NCBI RefSeq assembly: GCF_019703855.1
Contig: NZ_AP024086.1
Location: 1,694,501 to 1,758,500, forward strand
DNA length: 64,000 nucleotides
Source of the DNA: Desulfomarina profundi
GTDB lineage: Bacteria; Desulfobacterota; Desulfobulbia; Desulfobulbales; Desulfocapsaceae
Direction of reading: 5' to 3'
Position numbers and translations under genes: made by a program. The notes below the pieces were generated by a model. It had not been told where the DNA came from. It ran no database searches and saw only the letters and a program-made list of their open reading frames with translations. Shown here piece after piece: positions 18,938 through 28,772 of the stretch (positions within the stretch are counted from its first letter, which is position 1; each line of letters opens with the position of its first letter).

Positions 18938-21117
18938 ATGTCCGCTGATTTAAAGAAAATTCTTGAATGCTGTCACCATGACCCTTTTTCCTATCTTGGC
19001 GTCCATTTTTCTCAGCCGACCGTGGATCGTGTAACCATCAGAACCTTCCAGCCCCACGCATCAAGGGTGAGTCTTCTACTGTCAAATGATACATTTCCCA
19101 TGGGAAAAACTGCTCCCGAGGGAATTTTTGAACTGGTTCTGGAAAAAACACAGCTTTCCGACCCGGATCTCTCACCATTCAACTACCAGTATGAGATTGA
19201 ATATGAGAGTGGTGTCTCACTGAGAATCAATGATCCTTACAGGTTTCCCGTTCTACTGGGAGAAATGGATCGCTATCTCTTTAATGCCGGCAGGAATTAC
19301 AAACTCTACCATCATTTCGGCTGTCATCCCTGCACTGTTGAACATGTCTCCGGTTGCCTCTTCAGGGTCTGGGCACCAAACAGCATGGCTGTCTCCGTCA
19401 TTGGAGATTTCAATGGCTGGGATGGACGAGTCCATCAAATGAGATCCCTTGGTATTTCCGGGGTATGGGAACTGTTTATCCCCAATATCCATGAAAACGA
19501 ACGATACAGGTATCATATCAGGACAGGTTCCGGTGCAGTTCTGGAAAAATCAGACCCCTTTCAATTTTACGGTGAACTTCGGCCGGCAAATGCATCCATT
19601 ACAAGAAAACTTGATTGCTATCAGTGGAAAGATCAACACTGGCAGCAACAGAAAAAAACATCTTTTCCCTACACCTCCCCCATCTCCATTTATGAACTGC
19701 ACCCGGGCTCATGGAGACGGGACCCGAACAACCACGAACGTTTTCTCACTTTCAGGGAACTGGCATCCGAGCTGATCCCCTATGTAAAGGAACTTGGTTT
19801 CACACATGTTGAGCTTATGCCGGTCATGGAACACCCTCTTGATGAATCATGGGGATACCAGGTGACTGGTCCATTCAGTATAACTTCACGATACGGCACA
19901 CCCGAGGATTTCATGTTTTTTGTGGACTCGTGTCACCAAAACAACATAGGCGTCATCCTGGACTGGGTTCCTGCCCATTTCCCCAAGGATCCCCACAGTC
20001 TTGGCAGGTTCGACGGCACCCCGCTCTATGAGCATGAAGATGAAAGAAAGGGTAGTCATCCCGACTGGGGTACGTTTATCTACAATTATGGCCGTAATGA
20101 AGTCAGTAATTATCTCATTGCCAATGCACTGTTCTGGCTCGATGTCTACCATATTGACGGTCTGCGGGTTGATGCGGTAGCGTCAATGCTCTACCTGGAC
20201 TACTCAAGGCAGGATGGGGAGTGGATCCCCAATCAATACGGTGGACGGGAGAACCTTGAAGCAATAGAATTTATCCGACATCTGAATTCTATCCTCTATG
20301 ATTTCTATCCGGATTCGCTTCTTATTGCAGAGGAATCCACCAGCTTTCCGGGTGTTTCAAAACCTGCTGACAAGGGAGGTCTGGGCTTCGGGTTCAAGTG
20401 GGATATGGGGTGGATGAACGACACGTTATCCTATTTCTCAAAGGATCCCCTCTACAGAAAATTTCACCATGGCCAACTTACTTTCTCAATGATGTACGCC
20501 TATACTGAGAATTTTATTCTTCCCCTCTCCCATGACGAAGTCGTCCATGGCAAGCGTTCCCTCCTTGAAAAAATGCCGGGAGATGAATGGCAGCAATTTG
20601 CAAACCTGCGCCTGCTCTTTTTTTCACAATGGATGCATCCTGGAAAGAAACTGCTCTTTATGGGGGAGAATTCGGCCAGCGATCTGAATGGAACTGTAAA
20701 CAGAGCCTTGACTGGCACCTGGTCCAGGCAAACATCCTTCACGGTCAGTTACAGCATTTTATAGCAGCACTGAATCACATCTACAAAACGACTCCTGCGC
20801 TCTGGGAAAGAGACCACACAAGTGATGGTTTTCAGTGGCTCAATCTGAATGATGAGGATAATTCAATAATTGTCTATGGGAGGTTCGGTAACAACAGGAA
20901 AAAACATATCGTCTGTGTTTTTAACTATACTCCCCAGACCTTTAATCGTTACAGTATCAAAATGCCCTGTCCAGGTAACTACCGGATAATTTTCTGCACA
21001 GATGACAAAAAATTTGGAGGATCCGATTTTCTTAAAAGCGAAAATTTTCTGTCAAAAGAAATGGGGAAACAGGGCGAATACCAGGCAGAAATAGAAATAC
21101 CCCTCTTGGGGGCATGA
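18938..21117 (+). CDS. glgB: 1,4-alpha-glucan branching enzyme (frame interrupted near 20662-20666)
   Basis: A GH13 enzyme that makes alpha-1,6 branches in glycogen. The N-terminal carbohydrate-binding modules (about 1-220) are followed by the catalytic barrel: YELHPGSWRR, DWVPAHFPKD, the nucleophile region DGLRVDAVASMLYLDYSR, the acid ESTSFPGV and LSHDEVVHGKRSLL. The frame stops at 20762-20764, but the alternate frame continues GGEFGQRSEWNCKQSLDWHL to 21117, exactly the conserved GlgB C-terminus. One extra G in the G5 run at 20662-20666 gives about 726 residues, against 728 in E. coli. A single missing base is therefore very likely. malQ at 54 kb may serve the same glycogen metabolism. Confidence 0.94.
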
Positions 21118-21138
21118 TTTTACAACAAATTTCCGAAG

Positions 21139-21250
21139 AAACCAGCATTGCCGGACCAAATGGCCCAGCAATTTATGCCCTGTAGGTACAAAAAACAAAC
21201 AAAAATCCGACTGCAGCAAAAATACTTTCTGTGGCAGGATTTTCAGATAA
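21139..21250 (-). repeat. Repeat family 4, copy c
   Basis: Read on the minus strand it starts TTATCTGAAAATCCTGCC, carries TGCTGCAGTCGGATTTTT, and ends with the hairpin CCGGCAATGCTGG. It lies between glgB and a small gene, in the opposite orientation to both. Confidence 0.75.
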
Positions 21251-21279
21251 AAAATATAAATTCAATACCAGGTGACCAC

Positions 21280-21462
21280 ATGAGCAATTATTCGATTCAT
21301 CCTCCAGGCGATAAAGTAAAAAAGGCTATCAGAGAATTTTCTGAAAAAGTTCAAGAATTTCCCGATAAAACCCGCCAGGAAATTCTCCATGAAGTTGAAC
21401 TTAAATACGATCTTTCTCCCCAGGAGTGTGAATTTCTCAACAACCATTTCCAGAAAGAATAG
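21280..21462 (+). CDS. Small hypothetical protein, 60 residues
   Basis: From the ATG at 21280 it encodes MSNYSIHPPGDKVKKAIREF and a charged helical body ending LNNHFQKE. An in-frame start at 21148 would run through repeat family 4 and is less likely. No family is recognised and it has no membrane segment or cysteine motif. It is convergent with the glycosyltransferase genes, with 16 bases between the stops. Confidence 0.55.
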   Translation: MSNYSIHPPGDKVKKAIREFSEKVQEFPDKTRQEILHEVELKYDLSPQECEFLNNHFQKE

Positions 21463-21478
21463 TGCCGGACCGACTGTT

Positions 21479-22626
21479 TTATTCAATCCACTGCCTTTTA
21501 TTTCCCGTCCTGTTGCCTGTGGCGACAAGCAGTTCGAAATAAAAGGCCTCTGTCTCCTCGCACATTGCCTGGGCAGTGAACCGCTTTGTAACCCGTTTCT
21601 TCCCCTTCTCGCCCATCAGGTTCAGTTCTTCCCTTTCCATCGCCAGAGCTTTATTAATGGCCCGACCCAGGTCTTTTGCATCTGAAGGTTTGACCAGCCA
21701 GCCATTTTCACCATGAACTACAGTCTCCAGACTACCTCCATGGGCCGTGGCTATTACCGGTTTCCCCATGGCCATGGCTTCAACAGTCGTTCTGCCGAAC
21801 GCTTCAGGCTCAAGAGAGGATGTTGAAAGAACAATGTCGGCCAGCATAAAGGCTGCTGGCATATCACTGCAGTGACCGACCAGGGAAGCTTTTCCTTGGA
21901 GATTATTTTCAGACAGCAGCTTATTGAGCTCCTCAGTGTATCCTGGATTACCCAGTGTATCTCCCACTAGAACAGCCTGGTAATTTCTGTTTTTGACATA
22001 CCGAAGACTGTTGAGAAAAACCTCCTGACCCTTAAGTCTTGTCAGTCTTCCCGGCAGCATTAATATTTTTTTGTTTCGATCAAGTTGCCATTTTTCCTCA
22101 AGTTCTTTGACTCTTGCACCCGAAACCCTGCGAGGATCAAAATACTTGGAATCCACCCCTCTGAAAATAAGACGAACCCTTTTTCTCCTGCCATAATTGT
22201 TGAAAATATGTTCTTTAATACTTCTGGAAATGGCAATAACACCTTCCCCTTTAGTCATGATTGCGCTATAGGCATTGACCGAATAGAACCCGTGAAAAGT
22301 AGTCACCAGAACAGGACGTTTCCTTTTCGGGATGCTTTTCCAGGCCAGGTAACCGATCCAGGCAGGCATTCTTGACCGGAGATGCAGCACATCCACGTGT
22401 TTTTCCATCAACAATTTTCGTAATGGAAGAATATGAAAGAAAGCTGAAGGTGTTTTTGAACCAATTTTTTTTGTGATATGTTCACTCCCGTCTTTTTCAA
22501 GCTCTTCAACCAGCCTGCCTCCGGCAGAAAGCACAATGGAACGATGCCCTTCTGAACAAGATAACGCCCCATCTCCAGGGTTCCCCTCTCGACTCCACCG
22601 CTGTCCAGTTCCGGCAGCAACTGCAT
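21479..22626 (-). CDS. GT4 glycosyltransferase, second copy (frame interrupted near 22547-22549)
   Basis: A cytosolic GT-B glycosyltransferase, probably for LPS core or another surface glycan. The N-terminus ([20 protein letters not shown]) is in one frame and the rest in another, entered before [13 protein letters not shown]. One missing base in CCC at 22547-22549 explains the break; with it restored the reading is KGHRSIVLS, matching [10 protein letters not shown] of the first copy. Later motifs: [45 protein letters not shown] and the donor-site [19 protein letters not shown]. The start is uncertain: no stop separates it from the first copy, so the two may be one protein. Confidence 0.82.
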
Positions 22627-23798
22627 GACAGTCAGACGAGATAATTTTTCTTCCGTAATCTTATGACGATAAAGGTGACGATAAAGATCTACGGTTTTTT
22701 CACACATGCTGTCGGCAGTGAAATGGTTGTTAACCCACTGCAACCCGTTCTGTCCCAACTGCCCGGCCCTGTCAGGATCTGAAATGGCTTCTTTAATGGC
22801 AACAGCCATTTTTTTCGAATCCAATGGAGGAACAAGCCATCCCGTTTTACCCGGAAGTACTGTTTCGAGACTCCCCCGTGGGCCGTGGCTATTACCGGTT
22901 TTCCCATGGCCATCGCCTCGATCGCCACCTTACCGAAAGCTTCAGGCTGGGTTGAACTCGCAGAAACAACAACATCAGCCAGCAGCAGGGCTGCGGGCAT
23001 ATCAGAACAGTGACCAACAAGTTTCACCTGTTCTTCCAGACCATGGGCACGGATCTTATCTCGAAGCTTTTTAGTAAACGATGAATTTTCATTAGTATCA
23101 CCAATGCACAGGGCATAAAAGTCATGCTCTTTAATATGGGCGAGAGAGTCGATAAAAACCTCCTGCCCTTTCCACTGTGTCAATCTTCCTGGCAGCACAA
23201 CCACTGCCTTATTTTTATCTGAAAGTCCCCATCTCTGCCGAAGATCATCAACTCTTTTTCGGCTAACATGATCGGGAGAAAATTCCTGGACATCAAAGCC
23301 GCCATGGATCAAATTTATCCGTTTTTCATCTACCGGATAATTTTCCAGAATATGCTTTTTAATTGTTTCCGAAACTGCAACAACCCGCTCCCCTTTTGTC
23401 ATAATACAGGAGTAGGAATTAACAGAATAAAAACCGTGGAACGTGGTGATCAAACAGGGGCGCTGTTTCTCAGGAAGGAGTTTCCAGGCAAAATACCCGA
23501 CCCAGGCGGGCAATCGCGAACGCAGGTGAAGAATATCAACCTCTTCTTCAAGGAGAAACTTTCTCAGTTTCAGAACATATTGCAGACAACGTATGGATTT
23601 TTCACCGATATAGGGCCAGTGTACGTGAATTCCACCACTTTCCTTTAACAGGGGAACTAACCGTCCACCATCTGAAATAACAATTGATCTGTAACCGTTC
23701 TTGGCCAGGTAAACAGCGAGGTCAATGGTTTCTCCCTCCACGCCTCCTTCGTCCAGTTCCGGTAACAGCTGTACTATCGTGAGTTTCTTGACCACCAT
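22627..23798 (-). CDS. GT4 glycosyltransferase, first copy (frame interrupted near 22873-22877)
   Basis: It starts [20 protein letters not shown], with [64 protein letters not shown] and [20 protein letters not shown]. After ATAHGG the written frame is wrong. One extra base in the C5 run at 22873-22877 restores [21 protein letters not shown] and the usual C-terminal helix ([18 protein letters not shown]), after which the frame runs without a stop into the second copy. It is strongly similar to that copy throughout, so the pair arose by duplication. The start lies 25 bases inside the ELM1-family gene. Donor and acceptor sugars are unknown. Confidence 0.82.
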
Positions 23799-24742
23799 TT
23801 CTGCAAAATTATATCAGCACATCTCTGTGCTTCGTTGAAATTTTCATGAACAGACCATTCTTTTTTCCTCTTGGTCCAGCCCTCAAATGAAAGAACAAAA
23901 CCTTTATCTTCAAGAAATGCTATACTCTTTTTAAATTTGTTATTCTTTTTTTTCCATTGAACTGGAAGAACACCTACTTTGCAGCCGGCAGTGAGTGCTT
24001 CATGGATCATGGATACCGAATCTGCAGTAACCCAGACAACCGAGGCCCTATCGTATTGCTGCTCCACCCAACCCCGGGGTGTATCCTCAAACCTGAAAAA
24101 TGAAAGGCATGAATGGACGGCTGCGAGATCCTCTACCATTTTCACAGTTTTAACAGGTGTTCTTGGCGAGGAAGAAATAACCCACTTTATCGAATTGTCC
24201 CTTTCGAGAATTTTTTCAAGACAGGTAATAATCTTATCGTCCTCCCACCTGTGACTCTTTTCATCAATACCGCCAAGCAGGATCAGACCGTGTCCGGAAC
24301 AGTGTTTTCCCCTGTCAACAGAACAATTGGGCGGCCCAAGGGTTGTCACAATATTGCCTCCGTCCTTCAGTCCGTCATGGGCCGGAACAAAACAGAGATC
24401 AAAGCCCTTTCTGTAGATCCGATCCGGTGCCATACAGGTGATTGCCGGCACATTATATCGTTTTTTAAAAAGAAGGACGTGAAGGTGCGTTCCGCTTCCT
24501 GTTCCCATGACCAGGGCAGGCTTTAAATGGGTATCCGCGAGCAAACCAGCTTTTGAAAACAGTATCCTGAACAGGGCCGGAATCGTCCCAGGAGCCGACA
24601 GTCGGGAAACGGGAATCTCAGAGACCTGTACAGTTGCCTTTTCCCCCAGAGCCCGGAGTATTCCCCTGCTCTGCTTTTCATGGCCTGGTCGGCCATCCAG
24701 GAAGCAGACCACATGTATTTCGGCTTCACTGCTGGATTTCAT
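23774..24742 (-). CDS. ELM1/DUF1022 family protein, putative glycosyltransferase
   Basis: 322 residues. The N-terminus reads VVCFLDGRPGHEKQSRGILR, then VMGTGSGTHLHVLL, then ISSSPRTP, and the nucleotide-sugar-site-like WVTADSVSMIHEALTAGCKVGVLPV. This is the layout of the mitochondrial-fission ELM1 family, whose bacterial members occur in LPS/outer-core loci and look like GT-B transferases. It is the first gene of a minus-strand set with the two GT4 copies and overlaps the next by 25 bases, so surface glycan assembly is the likely process. The reaction is not known. Confidence 0.82.
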   Translation of the reverse strand: MKSSSEAEIHVVCFLDGRPGHEKQSRGILRALGEKATVQVSEIPVSRLSAPGTIPALFRILFSKAGLLADTHLKPALVMGTGSGTHLHVLLFKKRYNVPAITCMAPDRIYRKGFDLCFVPAHDGLKDGGNIVTTLGPPNCSVDRGKHCSGHGLILLGGIDEKSHRWEDDKIITCLEKILERDNSIKWVISSSPRTPVKTVKMVEDLAAVHSCLSFFRFEDTPRGWVEQQYDRASVVWVTADSVSMIHEALTAGCKVGVLPVQWKKKNNKFKKSIAFLEDKGFVLSFEGWTKRKKEWSVHENFNEAQRCADIILQKWWSRNSR

Positions 24743-24894
24743 AGGATTTCATCTTGGGAACAGCTGTTGCAGGAAAAACATAACCGAACAGGAATATGCA
24801 ACGTTATGGTGATACAGCTGGAACCGGTATTCGGTCACAGGTGCCTGAGATTTATACAGGCCTGTTCACTGCAGTCAGCCTGTTTATACATAAA

Positions 24895-27141
24895 CTATCT
24901 TCTTTTCTGCCCTGGAGCCGGCACACCACCGCTTCTTCTGCCTCCACCAGCCAATTTGACAATTATCTGATTGGATTTCTGCAGGCGAACGGTCATTGTC
25001 TTGAAGAGATGATTGGTGACATCCGGGTATTTCTCTATAATTTCATCTATTTTATCCCCGGGAAATCGTTTTACCGTACACCTTCCCTGGGACACAATGG
25101 AAGCTGTTCTATGTTCACCTGTGATTGCTGCCATTTCCCCGAAATATTCACCGGGTTCCGTCAATTCGGCAATTTTTTTACCTCCCTTTATGACGGTGAG
25201 AGAGCCCCGAATCAGTTTGAAGAAATCGATATCAGTATTACCTTCCCGAATAATAACATCCCCATCCTCATATTGTTCCTGATCCGGATTGACCAGATAG
25301 GCCGGCAGACTTTCCTTGTGAGCGACAGTTCGTCTCAGCGCTTCGTCTACACTGGTAATTCCTTCTCTTACCTTCTGCAAAGCTGCATCCCTGAGCGGTG
25401 TCATTCCCTCCTGGACTGCAATTTTCCTTAACTGGTCTTCTGGTACTTCGGCATTAATTGCCTTGGCCACTTCATCGGTAACCTCCATCAGCTCAAAAAA
25501 ACCGACACGCCCCCTGTAACCGAGACCATTGCACTCTGAACACCCTCCAGGACCATAGATCACGACCGTATCAACCTCGTCCTCATGAAATCCCATGGAC
25601 AACAGCTCATTTCTGTCATATTTGACCACTTTTTTACAGTCCGGACACAATCGTCGTCCCAGTCGCTGGGACAGTACCATGGTAACGGAGGAGGCCAGCA
25701 TATAGGCTGGAATACCGATGTCCACCAGACGACCAATCGTTGCAGCACTGTCATTGGTATGCAGGGTTGAAAAAACAAGATGACCGGTCATGGCTGCTTT
25801 GATGGCGATTTCAGCGGTGTCCATGTCTCGTATCTCACCGACCATGATAATATCCGGATCCTGTCGCAGAAATGCCTTCAGGGCTGCCGCAAAAGTCATT
25901 CCGACTTCAGTGTTGACGTTTACCTGATTTATTCCCTTGAAGTTGAATTCCACAGGATCCTCTGCCGTGAGGATTTTAATATCTTCACTGTTCATGGAAT
26001 TCAAGGCGGAATAGAGGGTAACCGTCTTACCCGAACCTGTAGGGCCGGTTACCAGAAGCAGACCCTGGGGCCTGTTGAGGCACCGTTTCAGCATTTCAAA
26101 GGTTTTTACCTCAAATCCCAGCTGAGTCAGATCAACATTCAGGGAACCTTTGTCAAGAATACGCAATACGACGGATTCGCCGAAAAGAGTTGGAAGAGAG
26201 GAAACTCGAAAATCAACAGAACGATTACGCCCCATTCTCATTTTGATACGCCCATCCTGGGGAACGCGCCGCTCGGTAATGTCAAGCCCAGCGAGGATTT
26301 TCATCCTGGCAACCAGTGCATTTTTGATGGTCAACGGCAGGTTCATGGTTTTAAAAAGAGATCCGTCTTTCCTGTACCTGACCTGCATGTTCTTTTCATA
26401 CGGTTCTATATGGATATCAGAAACCCCTTCCTGGACGGCCTTTACGAGTATACCATTTACAAGTTTGATAATAGGTGCATCAGAAGCAGCGTACTGATCG
26501 GCGATATCCTCTTCCTCATCACCCTCAATCTCAAAATCATCAGCGGCTTCGGCAACAATGGACCCGAAATCATCCACCTGGGTAATATCCAGATCTTCCT
26601 CCGCCTCCTCCTGCTCCCCGAAAAAGGATCTGGCCTCCTCATCATCGATTCCATAATATTTCCGGAAGGCTTCAACAATATCCTCTTCTGTGGAAACACA
26701 GACGGAAAGCTCCTTGTGAATCAGATCCTGCAATTCTTCCACTGCCGTCACATCGGACGGTTCAGCCATTGTTATCTGTAGAGTATTACCGGCAATTCTC
26801 AGGGGGAATGCCATATACTCCTTTGCCTTTTCATAGGGAAGGAGGTTTACAGCATCTTTGGATGGTGGTTCCTTTTTAATGACGACAGCCGGGTAATTGT
26901 GCTGCCTGCTTAAAAATGTAAAAACAGTATCATTATCGATGTACTCAAGCTGCCTGAGAATGGCACCCAGCCGACCTCCGTTTTTCTGCAGATGTTTTTT
27001 AGCTGTTTCCAGCTGACTGGGGGTGATATAGCCGGCCTTACTGAGAAGTTCACCTATTTTCAATTTCCCTGCTCCGGACTGATCCTTCACAGTCCTGCGC
27101 ATTGATGATTTTCTCATTACCTTGGTTCGTTGCAAAGCCAT
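24895..27141 (-). CDS. pilB: Type IV pilus assembly ATPase PilB with C-terminal cNMP-binding domain
   Basis: 748 residues. The N-terminal MshEN-type region (LLSKAGYITPSQLETAKKHL) is followed by a very acidic linker (about 165-220) and a GspE/PilB motor domain: Walker A GPTGSGKTVTLYS, Asp box AEDPVEF, Walker B IIMVGEIRD, His box TLHTNDSAATI. A tetracysteine zinc site (CPDC and CSEC) is typical of PilB/GspE. About 120 extra residues follow, with a cyclic-nucleotide-binding phosphate cassette FGEMAAITGEHRTASIV that retains Glu and Arg. The motor should power pilus extension (or type II secretion) at the inner membrane. The fused domain suggests nucleotide control. No other pilus genes are adjacent. 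Confidence 0.9.
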   Translation of the reverse strand: MALQRTKVMRKSSMRRTVKDQSGAGKLKIGELLSKAGYITPSQLETAKKHLQKNGGRLGAILRQLEYIDNDTVFTFLSRQHNYPAVVIKKEPPSKDAVNLLPYEKAKEYMAFPLRIAGNTLQITMAEPSDVTAVEELQDLIHKELSVCVSTEEDIVEAFRKYYGIDDEEARSFFGEQEEAEEDLDITQVDDFGSIVAEAADDFEIEGDEEEDIADQYAASDAPIIKLVNGILVKAVQEGVSDIHIEPYEKNMQVRYRKDGSLFKTMNLPLTIKNALVARMKILAGLDITERRVPQDGRIKMRMGRNRSVDFRVSSLPTLFGESVVLRILDKGSLNVDLTQLGFEVKTFEMLKRCLNRPQGLLLVTGPTGSGKTVTLYSALNSMNSEDIKILTAEDPVEFNFKGINQVNVNTEVGMTFAAALKAFLRQDPDIIMVGEIRDMDTAEIAIKAAMTGHLVFSTLHTNDSAATIGRLVDIGIPAYMLASSVTMVLSQRLGRRLCPDCKKVVKYDRNELLSMGFHEDEVDTVVIYGPGGCSECNGLGYRGRVGFFELMEVTDEVAKAINAEVPEDQLRKIAVQEGMTPLRDAALQKVREGITSVDEALRRTVAHKESLPAYLVNPDQEQYEDGDVIIREGNTDIDFFKLIRGSLTVIKGGKKIAELTEPGEYFGEMAAITGEHRTASIVSQGRCTVKRFPGDKIDEIIEKYPDVTNHLFKTMTVRLQKSNQIIVKLAGGGRRSGGVPAPGQKRR

Positions 27142-27164
27142 AGCGTTTTACCTGAAAAATTCAA

Positions 27165-27287
27165 TTAACACCCCACAAAGGGGTATAAGTGCCTTGAAAA
27201 TAAACCTAATCATCTAATTTCAAAAAACCTTCCCTGATTTCTTGTTTTTTATGACAGAAATTCAGGAGTAAGGCACTCAATCCAACT
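27165..27287 (+). repeat. Repeat family 2, copy a
   Basis: About 123 bases beginning TTAACACCCCACAAAGGGGT, clearly similar along its whole length to 42511-42635, including the shared TTTCTTGTTTTTTA and AATTCAGGAGTAA. It has an internal inverted pair, AGTGCCTT near its left end and AAGGCACT near its right end. Confidence 0.85.
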
Positions 27288-27376
27288 CACTGTCTCTGAT
27301 ATACAGGAAGTTTCCCCAAACAACTGAATCCAGAGCAGTTTCATAATAAAGTTCTTTTGTTTCTCTGCTGAAGATA

Positions 27377-27508
27377 TAACCCGAATTCCTCATGACCACC
27401 GTGCTAATATTTATATGATTTTATACATTCACAACTGTCAGCCAGGTAAGCACAGACTCCAAAACATATTTTCTTTACATCGCCTGAACTGAGAAGAATT
27501 GCGAGCTG
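27377..27508 (+). repeat. Repeat family 3, short diverged copy
   Basis: It begins TAACCCGAATTCCTCATGA, shares TTTTATACATTCACAA with the copy at 10199, and ends CGCCTGAACTGAGAAGAATT, matching the right end of the 57266-57509 element. About 130 bases, so shorter than that copy, with eroded terminal repeats. Confidence 0.65.
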
Positions 27509-27694
27509 AAGTATCAACACCTTAATACAATATCATCTGGACCCATGAATTACCAGTCTTGCCGAATAGATATCGTCACAATTATATCGGATAATCTAAA
27601 AATGAATAAGAGTTATTTCCAGATTTGTATATTTTTTATGCTTATTTTTCAACATATTGAGAGAGAATAATAGAAATTCCGTATTGTTTCCTGA

Positions 27695-27743
27695 AACAAA
27701 AAAATCTTCTCCTTTCACAGACAGTTGAAAGAGAGAAGATTTT
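27695..27743 (-). terminator. Rho-independent terminator downstream of thyX
   Basis: A strong hairpin: arms AAAATCTTCTCCTTTCA (27701-27717) and TTGAAAGAGAGAAGATTTT (27725-27743) pair over about 16 positions with a short bulge. On the minus strand a T7 run follows. It ends the nifU-nifS-thyX transcript. Confidence 0.85.
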
Positions 27744-27804
27744 CGTAAGTGATCTGTTTTTGTGTGGATAAAAACCCAGAGGTACAAATCCTGTGACCGG
27801 TTAC
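27744..27804 (-). repeat. Repeat family 1, copy D
   Basis: Read on the minus strand it begins GTAACCGGTCACAGGATTTG and ends ATCACTTACG. It directly abuts the thyX terminator hairpin and lies 39 bases downstream of the thyX stop. Confidence 0.75.
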
Positions 27805-27843
27805 AGATTTTCAGGTTCCCGGAAAATTACTGCAAGTTTACCC

Positions 27844-28770
27844 TCATATCATAGGATATCTCCTGGAAAATTCTTCTGCCAGAGGAACAATTATTTCTCG
27901 CATGGACGGCTCTGCTGCCTGGGATGTTCGCAATTTGAAAATATGCTGCCATTCAACCAGATTACAGTATACTATGATTTCAGTCTTACAGGAGTTCGGC
28001 AGAACAGTTCTGGCGGCCTGGGGTGAAGAAGTTTCAAGCAGTTTTAAATATTTCTCTTCCGTCAGTTCCATTGCTTCTTTCCAGACCTCGTACTCTTTGC
28101 TTCCCTCTTTATAAAACATCGGTTTTATAAAGGTCACCTGACCATCGAATTTATCCTGGCTGTATCGGCAGTACCTCTGACTTTCCTGAAGAAAGGAACA
28201 GGGTCGATGGCGAACCAGTTCATGAGTTACTGCCCTGTTGACGATAAATTTCACACCGACATACCGGTGTCGCATAAGAAGATCATCAGCAAGCTCATCG
28301 ACCTGTGCCAGGCTCATTTTTTCAATCTTCAGTGGGGAATCACTATCAACAGCTGCATCAGCATCATATACGTCTTCAAAAAGAAATGGTTCTTTTGCAG
28401 CCAGCAGAGAAACCATTCCAGCTATCAGCCTGTTCTCCGGATAGTTGACATAGAGTTCCCTGAAACTTCGAATTGAGCCTGTGACAAGCAGACCACCCTC
28501 TGTCCTGTCAACGACAAGGTATTTGGGTTGACAGGCAAAAAAATCTGCTACAAGATCGTCACCGCAGAAGAGTTTCAGGGTCACCACTGCAGTTTCAAGT
28601 ACGGAATTATGACCATGTTTTGCAATTTTTGTTACAAAAGGAACAGCTGAATCCTCCGTAATAAGATCTTCACTTTTGTAACAAATACGACCACATGCTT
28701 CCAATCTGACAGCCAGTGAACTTCTGTCAAGATCATCCTGAATCTCAAAATAAGGCTCAATTATTTTCAT
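27844..28770 (-). CDS. thyX: Flavin-dependent thymidylate synthase
   Basis: 308 residues from the ATG at 28770, preceded by AAAGGGAAC; the in-frame TTG at 28788 overlaps nifS. It makes dTMP from dUMP using methylene-folate and FADH2. The ThyX motif RHRPCSFLQES fits RHRx7S, followed by QRYCRYS. It is longer than the shortest ThyX proteins, but the C-terminal part (PQAARTVLPNSCKTEIIVY) is family-like. It follows nifS by three bases and is followed by a strong terminator. Confidence 0.94.
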   Translation of the reverse strand: MKIIEPYFEIQDDLDRSSLAVRLEACGRICYKSEDLITEDSAVPFVTKIAKHGHNSVLETAVVTLKLFCGDDLVADFFACQPKYLVVDRTEGGLLVTGSIRSFRELYVNYPENRLIAGMVSLLAAKEPFLFEDVYDADAAVDSDSPLKIEKMSLAQVDELADDLLMRHRYVGVKFIVNRAVTHELVRHRPCSFLQESQRYCRYSQDKFDGQVTFIKPMFYKEGSKEYEVWKEAMELTEEKYLKLLETSSPQAARTVLPNSCKTEIIVYCNLVEWQHIFKLRTSQAAEPSMREIIVPLAEEFSRRYPMI

Positions 28771-28772
28771 TT

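Larger units (their letters stand above)
27142..27843. other. 702-base spacer filled with repeats
   Basis: There is no credible gene here. In order it holds a family 2 repeat (27165-27287), a family 3 repeat (27377-27508), about 190 AT-rich bases with nothing recognised, the thyX terminator (27695-27743) and a family 1 repeat (27744-27804). The pilB promoter must lie near 27142-27200, but no clear core elements are visible. Confidence 0.7.

Noticed and set aside
8881-20700. Programmed frameshifting in hrpA and glgB as the primary explanation
   Set aside because: Nine unrelated genes share the same error type, and glgB is not known to need recoding; missing bases are simpler, although kept as an alternative.
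25780-26781. A 333-residue plus-strand frame inside pilB
   Set aside because: It is the shadow of a strongly supported gene; codon phase and motifs belong to the minus strand.
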